Source: Thiomargarita sp. (lineage in GTDB: Bacteria; Pseudomonadota; Gammaproteobacteria; Beggiatoales; Beggiatoaceae). From it: 11,008 nt of DNA. The number at the start of each line of letters is the position of its first letter. Position 1 is the stretch's first letter. Position numbers and translations under genes: made by a program. Under the pieces are notes generated by a model. That model searched no databases. It saw only the letters and a list, made by a program, of their open reading frames with translations, and was not told the DNA's origin. Location: NCBI GenBank assembly GCA_023144675.1, contig JAGLFE010000461.1:1-11008 (forward strand), read 5' to 3'. Below are positions 6,929-11,008 of the stretch, one piece after another.

Positions 6929-8191
6929 ATGCCTAAAAATGCTTTTTATGCTCAATCAGGTGGCGTAACAGCGGTTATTAATGCAACTGCTTGTGGTCTT
7001 ATTGAAACAGCACGCCAACATACTGATCAGATTGGAAAAGTTTATGCTGGACGTAATGGAATTATTGGGGCTTTAACTGAGGATTTAATTGATACTACTC
7101 AAGAATCAGCCGAAGCAATTGCCGCATTACGTTATACTCCAGCAGGTGCGTTTGGTTCTTGCCGATTTAAATTGAAAGATTTGGAAACCAGTAGAGTTGA
7201 ATACGAACGGCTTATTGAAGTTTTTAAAGCCCATAATATTGGTTATTTTTTCTATAACGGTGGTGGTGATTCACAAGATACCTCGCATAAAATTTCCCAA
7301 ATTGGTGAAAAAATGGGTTATCCAATTACTTGTGTAGGTGTGCCTAAAACTGTTGATAATGATTTACCTATTACTGATAATTGTCCAGGTTTCGGTTCAG
7401 TAGCAAAATATGTAGCAGTTTCTATTCGTGAAGCAAGTTTTGATGTGGCTTCAATGGCAAAGACTTCAACTAAAATTTTTGTAATGGAAGTTATGGGTCG
7501 TCATGCTGGTTGGATTGCAGCCGCTGGTGGATTAGCCGCTGAGAAAGAAGGTGATGCACCTCATATTATTTTATTTCCAGAAATTACTTTTGATGAAGAC
7601 AAATTTTTAGCTAAAGTGGATCATGCTGTTAAGAATTATGGTTATTGTTCTATAGTAGTTTCAGAAGGGGTTAGAAATAGTGAAGGTAAATTTCTCGCTG
7701 AAACAGGTGTACCTGATGCTTTTGGACATGCTCAATTAGGTGGCGTAGCTCCAGTTGTTGCAGGATTAGTTAGGGGTAAATTAGGTTATAAATATCATTG
7801 GGCGGTTGCTGATTATTTACAACGTTCAGCTCGACATATTGCTTCTAAAACAGATGTTGAACAAGCTTATGCTTTAGGAAAAGCTGCGGTTAAATTAGCT
7901 TTGCAAGGTAAAAATGCAGTGATGCCAACGATTATTCGCACTTCTAATAATCCTTATCAATGGGAAATTGGTTCAGCAGACTTGGCAGATGTTGCTAATG
8001 TGGAAAAAATGATGCCGATGGAATATATCAGCGAAGATGGTTTTGGTATTACCGCTGCTTGCCGTGAATATTTGCAACCATTAATTTTAGGTGAAGATTA
8101 TCCTGTATATAAAAATGGTTTACCTCAATATGTGGAATTGAAAAATATTGGCGTACCTAAAAAATTATCTACAACTTATGATTTAAAGTAG
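6929..8191 (+). CDS. pfp: Pyrophosphate-dependent 6-phosphofructokinase
   Basis: The enzyme interconverts fructose 6-phosphate and fructose 1,6-bisphosphate with pyrophosphate instead of ATP. This makes the step reversible and usable in glycolysis, gluconeogenesis or sugar-phosphate cycling. It has 420 residues and begins with AQSGGVTAVINA (8-19), the phosphate-binding glycine loop. The phosphoryl-donor site is GGGDSQD (111-117), and PKTVDND (139-145) has Lys140, where ATP-dependent enzymes have Gly. This Lys is the accepted mark of pyrophosphate use. MGRHAGW (189-195) binds the sugar phosphate. The start has a strong AAGGAG 11 bases upstream. It is a single gene, followed by a hairpin terminator. 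Its regulation may run through the unusual leader. Confidence 0.93.
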   Translation: MPKNAFYAQSGGVTAVINATACGLIETARQHTDQIGKVYAGRNGIIGALTEDLIDTTQESAEAIAALRYTPAGAFGSCRFKLKDLETSRVEYERLIEVFKAHNIGYFFYNGGGDSQDTSHKISQIGEKMGYPITCVGVPKTVDNDLPITDNCPGFGSVAKYVAVSIREASFDVASMAKTSTKIFVMEVMGRHAGWIAAAGGLAAEKEGDAPHIILFPEITFDEDKFLAKVDHAVKNYGYCSIVVSEGVRNSEGKFLAETGVPDAFGHAQLGGVAPVVAGLVRGKLGYKYHWAVADYLQRSARHIASKTDVEQAYALGKAAVKLALQGKNAVMPTIIRTSNNPYQWEIGSADLADVANVEKMMPMEYISEDGFGITAACREYLQPLILGEDYPVYKNGLPQYVELKNIGVPKKLSTTYDLK

Positions 8192-8219
8192 TAATTTAAT
8201 TGGTAAGAAATAGCTAATT

Positions 8220-8249
8220 AACGACTACTGGATAAAGTTAGTAGTCGTT
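8220..8249 (+). terminator. Hairpin terminator after pfp
   Basis: AACGACTACT (8220-8229) and AGTAGTCGTT (8240-8249) form a perfect 10-bp stem with a 10-base loop, 28 bases after the pfp stop codon. The following bases, CATTTATAA, are only moderately T-rich, so intrinsic termination may be weak and the hairpin may mainly protect the 3' end. Apart from a direct repeat near 8425, nothing else is visible up to 8456. Confidence 0.6.
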
Positions 8250-8424
8250 CATTTATAAATAGCAAAATGTAACCAATTTTAGAAATTCATTAAAATCTAA
8301 ATATTAATCAATAACTTATTATTATTTAAGCAACAATATCCTTTGATTATAAACTTTCAATTTTTGAACTATCAAACGCAAATAATTAACCCACTGACAT
8401 CCCTTTTTTCCTGCTGATAGGTCT

Positions 8425-8440
8425 GCCTCTAAGATTAAGT
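8425..8440. repeat. Imperfect direct repeat, left copy, flanking the nuclease gene
   Basis: GCCTCTAAGATTAAGT matches 9045-9060 (GCCTCTAAAATTAAGT) in the same orientation with one difference. Weaker similarity extends upstream to a GACAT at 8396 and 9020. The two copies bracket the nuclease-like gene. Confidence 0.55.
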
Positions 8441-8456
8441 CAGAACTTGTTTAGGT

Positions 8457-8984
8457 TTACTTTAAAACTTCTTTTTCAGCATTAAAGTAAAAATTTTTAG
8501 TTATGTCATTCTTCTTAAACTTCTTTAAATAATCAGCTTTGACAAAATCAAATTTTAGAGCTTTCAAAGGTACAACAAATATCTCATTTGGATTATCAGG
8601 ATTTCCACCAACCCCAATAATTATAAACACAGGTACTTTTCTATCAGTAGCATAATTGTTATATCGTTCCACTTGTATTTTCTTAGCCCAATTAATACCA
8701 CCTTTGTAATAATTTTGTCGCCATTTACACTCCACTGCAAACATATATTGGACGTTTTTTAAACGAAATTCAAACTCTAAATCAGGATTTTTATTAGACT
8801 CGGCATATCTACCGTTTGTTCCTTTATCACTACGCCATTCTTTAAGTATAAAATACCGTTTATCAAATTTGTTTACAATTAACTGCTCAAATTTATCACC
8901 TTTTTCTTTGGGTGTATTTTCTACACTTTCTTTTTTATGTAACGAAAAACCTAACCATTTAAAAATGGTATTCAATAAATTCAT
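8457..8984 (-). CDS. PD-(D/E)xK nuclease-like protein
   Basis: The protein has 175 residues. A helix GDKFEQLIVNKF (29-40) precedes the core, as in Mrr-like and related restriction-endonuclease folds. The probable catalytic set is Asp68 in NPDLEFEF, then Glu85 and Lys87 in AVECKWR, the classic D-x16-ExK arrangement. These are followed by a helix (about 99-112) and the strand VPVFIIIGVGG (117-127). The fold class is read from the motif; the substrate is not known. It may be a stand-alone restriction or repair-type nuclease. The start is well supported by AAGGA seven bases upstream. No methyltransferase, helicase or antitoxin partner lies beside it. Its position, alone between direct repeats and next to an IS remnant, suggests acquisition. 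Confidence 0.7.
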   Translation of the reverse strand: MNLLNTIFKWLGFSLHKKESVENTPKEKGDKFEQLIVNKFDKRYFILKEWRSDKGTNGRYAESNKNPDLEFEFRLKNVQYMFAVECKWRQNYYKGGINWAKKIQVERYNNYATDRKVPVFIIIGVGGNPDNPNEIFVVPLKALKFDFVKADYLKKFKKNDITKNFYFNAEKEVLK

Positions 8985-9044
8985 TATTTTTCCTTCAAAT
9001 ATTATCCTACCAACCTAACGACATTCTTCATCCACCGAAGATCA

Positions 9045-9060
9045 GCCTCTAAAATTAAGT
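9045..9060. repeat. Imperfect direct repeat, right copy, flanking the nuclease gene
   Basis: This is the partner of 8425-8440, with 15 of 16 bases identical in direct orientation. It ends eight bases before the left end of the insertion sequence remnant at 9069. Confidence 0.55.
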
Positions 9061-9068
9061 TATAATCA

Positions 9069-9438
9069 CTGAAGTTACGCAAAAGCAAAAAAAGATTATA
9101 ATAATGGAAAGATATTACCACAATCTACCAAAAACGGTGGAAAGTTAAAGTTTTTCATAAATCTCTTAAATCTAATGCTGCTTTAGCTAAATCTTCTGCT
9201 CGAAGAATAGTTTCACAATCAAACCATATTTTCTCTTCCATTATAGCTGTTTTCAAGATGGAACGTTTGAAAATATCTAGTAATCTTAACCATTTTTTGC
9301 ATTGCGCTCAAAACTATATCTCAAAGCTATAAAAACTGCTTTTGATGAACTGCAAATTTTGAAAGCTACCTGAATTTTAATTTGTTTTCTTTTATTTTTT
9401 TTTAATTTTGCTATTTATCTTTCTTTGCGTAACTTCAG
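9069..9438 (+). mobile_element. Internally deleted insertion sequence with intact ends
   Basis: The element is 370 bp long and bounded by perfect 15-bp inverted repeats, CTGAAGTTACGCAAA (9069-9083) and its complement (9424-9438). Between them only the C-terminal part of a transposase survives, so most of the gene was lost while both ends stayed. Bases just outside are ATCA on the left and ATTA on the right, so a 4-bp target duplication is possible but not intact. It cannot move itself, but a full copy elsewhere could mobilise it. Confidence 0.75.
9105..9373 (+). pseudogene. Transposase C-terminal remnant (DDE family with YREK motif)
   Basis: Translation from 9105 gives ITTIYQKRWKVKVFHKSLK. 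This matches the Y-x2-R-x3-E-x6-K signature of the IS4-like superfamily, except that the catalytic Glu is Lys (codon 9147-9149). It continues SNAALAKS, QSNHIFSSIIAVFKMERLK and SSNLNHF. A frame change near the T run at 9293-9298 follows, and the tail resumes in another frame as TAFDELQILKAT, with a stop at 9371-9373. There is no start, and the N-terminal two-thirds and the catalytic aspartates are gone. The superfamily is reasonably clear from the motif; the exact family (IS4 or IS701-like) is not. Confidence 0.75.
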
Positions 9439-9455
9439 ATTATAATTAATTATTT

Positions 9456-9501
9456 GGTAATCCTGAATAATATAGTGATTTTTCTGAAAAATACGTTAAA
9501 T
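9456..9501. repeat. Single end of a second copy of the miniature element
   Basis: These 46 bases match 72-117 in inverted orientation with four differences, beginning GGTAATCCTG where the first copy has GGTAGTCCTG. Similarity stops after 9501, and I cannot find the opposite end downstream. It is probably a decayed copy or an end of a larger related element. It starts 18 bases after the insertion sequence remnant. Confidence 0.65.
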
Positions 9502-9820
9502 GCTAATTAAGAATTAAAAATTTTCTAATTTGATTAAAAATGGAAAATAATTTTTTCTTTATTTATTCAATAATTACTCTATATCCATTCTTATAAATAG
9601 GTAATTTTGCTTTAATATTGGCTAAAGTCCTAATTTATTTTGTCATAAAAATTTCCAATTATATATTTGATATAAAATTAATAATTGATAATTTTAGTAT
9701 CGGTATTATATATACTTTCATTATTAGTTTATTAATTTTTTACAACAATACATAAGTTACTTATATATATTTAAGTAATTATCTTAATTTTTATAGAATA
9801 AAAACCAATTATCATTATAA
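9502..9820. other. AT-rich spacer upstream of hflD
   Basis: There is no open frame of note. TTGATA (9685-9690) and TATATA (9709-9714), separated by 18 bp, make a weak promoter candidate for hflD. I see nothing else that I can support. Confidence 0.4.
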
Positions 9821-10456
9821 ATGAGCCTAGAAAATAGAACAATCGCATTAGCTGGTATGTTTCAAACGGCTGAATTAGTCAGACAAATTGCCCGTTATGG
9901 CTTATTTGATCAAGGTACATTTGAAACTAGCATAGAAAGTCTATTAAAAACTGACGCAGCCTCAGTAGAAGATGTATATGGTGGTTTAAAAAATGTAAAA
10001 ACTGGATTACAGGTTTTATGCGGTCAAATGGGAGGCGATGGCGTAAAAAGAGATATGGAAGTAATGCATTATGTGCTTGGACTTATTCTCTTAGAACGTA
10101 AATTGATGAAGAAAAAAGATATGTTGAAAAATATTCAAGTAGGAATTGTTTCTGCACAAGAACAGGTAAAAACTTATACAACTACCCATTCCAGCGTTAT
10201 AGTTTATTTAGCTAATTTATATACTCAAACTTTGAGTACTTTAGATTTTCGTATAAAAATAAATGGCGAACGACGTTTTTTAGATAATCAAAATAATGCT
10301 GATAAAATTCGGGCGTTATTATTAGCTGGAATTCGTTCTGCTGTGTTATGGCGACAAAAAGGTGGAAAACGCTTACATTTTATTTTTTCCAGAGGTAAAA
10401 TTTTGAGAACAACTCAACAAATTTTAAAAAGTGTTCCTGTAGATAATAAAACTTAA
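9821..10456 (+). CDS. hflD: HflD, high-frequency lysogenization protein homologue
   Basis: In E. coli HflD is a peripheral membrane protein that binds phage lambda CII and influences its degradation by FtsH (HflB). Its normal cell role is less clear. The 211 residues match the family. The N-terminal helix carries TIALAGMFQTAELVRQIARYG (6-26), followed by a mostly helical body with LKTGLQVLC-like and MEVMHYVLGLILLERKL segments. It ends with RALLLAGIRSAVLWRQKGG (165-183), the conserved C-terminal block. The start lacks a recognisable ribosome site, but the frame opens here with a family-like MSLENRTIALAG. In most gammaproteobacteria hflD directly follows mnmA. Here it stands alone behind mobile-element debris. 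Confidence 0.9.
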   Translation: MSLENRTIALAGMFQTAELVRQIARYGLFDQGTFETSIESLLKTDAASVEDVYGGLKNVKTGLQVLCGQMGGDGVKRDMEVMHYVLGLILLERKLMKKKDMLKNIQVGIVSAQEQVKTYTTTHSSVIVYLANLYTQTLSTLDFRIKINGERRFLDNQNNADKIRALLLAGIRSAVLWRQKGGKRLHFIFSRGKILRTTQQILKSVPVDNKT

Positions 10457-10670
10457 TTATTAAAGACTCAAGATTTAATAATCTTCTAAAGTTTCATCAA
10501 ACTAGTAAAGTCTTCAATATCTAATAAATTTAAGTTTTGGGTTTTACAAAATCCTCATTATTTAATAAAAAAACAGCTTGAAATTCAAAAATATTTAGTA
10601 ACTTCAGTTATTGCTTAATATTTTGAATTACTTCCTTAACTAACTAAACAATAATTTTGAAAAAAATGCA
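10457..10670. other. Spacer between hflD and the exported-protein gene
   Basis: A small hairpin AAGATT-TAAT-AATCTT (10470-10485) follows the hflD stop but lacks a T run, so it is at best a weak terminator. The rest is AT-rich and shows no supported feature. Confidence 0.3.
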
Positions 10671-11008
10671 ATGAAAAAATACTACATGATTCCTCTTATA
10701 GCAATAATTGGTTTGATTTTTATAACTGAAACTATTTTTGCTGAATCAAAAAATTGTAAATTAACTAATTTACCGAAAATTGCCGCTACCCATTATACTG
10801 GAAAAAGCTTTGCCCCTGATTTTTGGGGAAGAATGGACTTAACCGAAGTACAAAATGATTTAAAAATTATCAAAGCAGCAGGATTTAATAGCGTTATTTT
10901 AGTTATACCTTGGATTGGATTCCAACCTAATACTAAACCAATTCAATATAATGAACAATATATAACTTATTTACATACTTTAATGCTGGAAACCAAAAAA
11001 TTATCATT
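10671..11008 (+). CDS. Exported protein, N-terminal part only; possible TIM-barrel glycoside hydrolase
   Basis: An open frame starts at the ATG at 10671 and is still open at the window edge after 112 codons. It begins MKKYYM, then a hydrophobic core and a TIFA-ES signal-peptidase site at about residue 24, so the product is probably exported to the periplasm or beyond. After a short linker it reads KSFAPDFWGRMDLTEVQNDL, then KIIKAAGFNSVILVIPWIGFQP. That pattern (a helix with aspartate, then AGFNSVIL and a tryptophan-containing strand end) resembles the first beta-alpha unit of TIM-barrel glycosidases. I cannot name the family from this fragment, and the catalytic residues would lie beyond the window. 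The start has no strong ribosome site. Confidence 0.65.
   Translation, partial: MKKYYMIPLIAIIGLIFITETIFAESKNCKLTNLPKIAATHYTGKSFAPDFWGRMDLTEVQNDLKIIKAAGFNSVILVIPWIGFQPNTKPIQYNEQYITYLHTLMLETKKLS

Overview
The window is a low-GC stretch of bacterial chromosome, most likely from a gammaproteobacterium. The evidence is the tig-clpP-clpX cluster preceded by a tRNA-Leu gene, hflD (essentially a gammaproteobacterial gene), a YfhL-type ferredoxin beside coaD, and a pyrophosphate-dependent phosphofructokinase. That kinase is common in sulfur-oxidising and methylotrophic gammaproteobacteria. The genus cannot be fixed from the sequence, and the sulfur-oxidiser or methylotroph link is an inference from one gene.

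Layout. Positions 1-640 hold a complete 90-bp miniature inverted-repeat element with an 8-bp target duplication, a small predicted lipoprotein gene on the minus strand, and a divergent control region with three palindromes. An XRE-type regulator (643-1077, plus) faces a hicA-hicB toxin-antitoxin pair (1188-1773, minus). A long minus-strand housekeeping block follows, read from right to left: coaD, ferredoxin, tRNA-Lys(CUU), tRNA-Leu(UAG), tig, clpP, clpX. Just after clpX, where many relatives carry lon and hupB, this chromosome has hicAB.

From 6784 the plus strand carries a promoter candidate, a leader with two mutually exclusive RNA pairings, and pfp. Positions 8390-9510 look like accessory DNA. 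They hold a PD-(D/E)xK nuclease-like gene on the minus strand flanked by imperfect direct repeats, a 370-bp internally deleted insertion sequence with perfect 15-bp inverted ends and a decayed transposase tail, and one end of a second copy of the miniature element. The plus strand then has hflD and the start of an exported protein that runs off the window.

How the genes work together: trigger factor receives nascent chains, ClpXP degrades unfolded or tagged proteins, and HflD in E. coli modulates the FtsH protease. CoaD makes the coenzyme A precursor, and PFP runs the fructose-6-phosphate step of glycolysis reversibly using pyrophosphate. I found no CRISPR array and no clearly new multi-gene system. 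The most interesting signals are the pfp leader, the nuclease cassette and the two decayed or miniature mobile elements.
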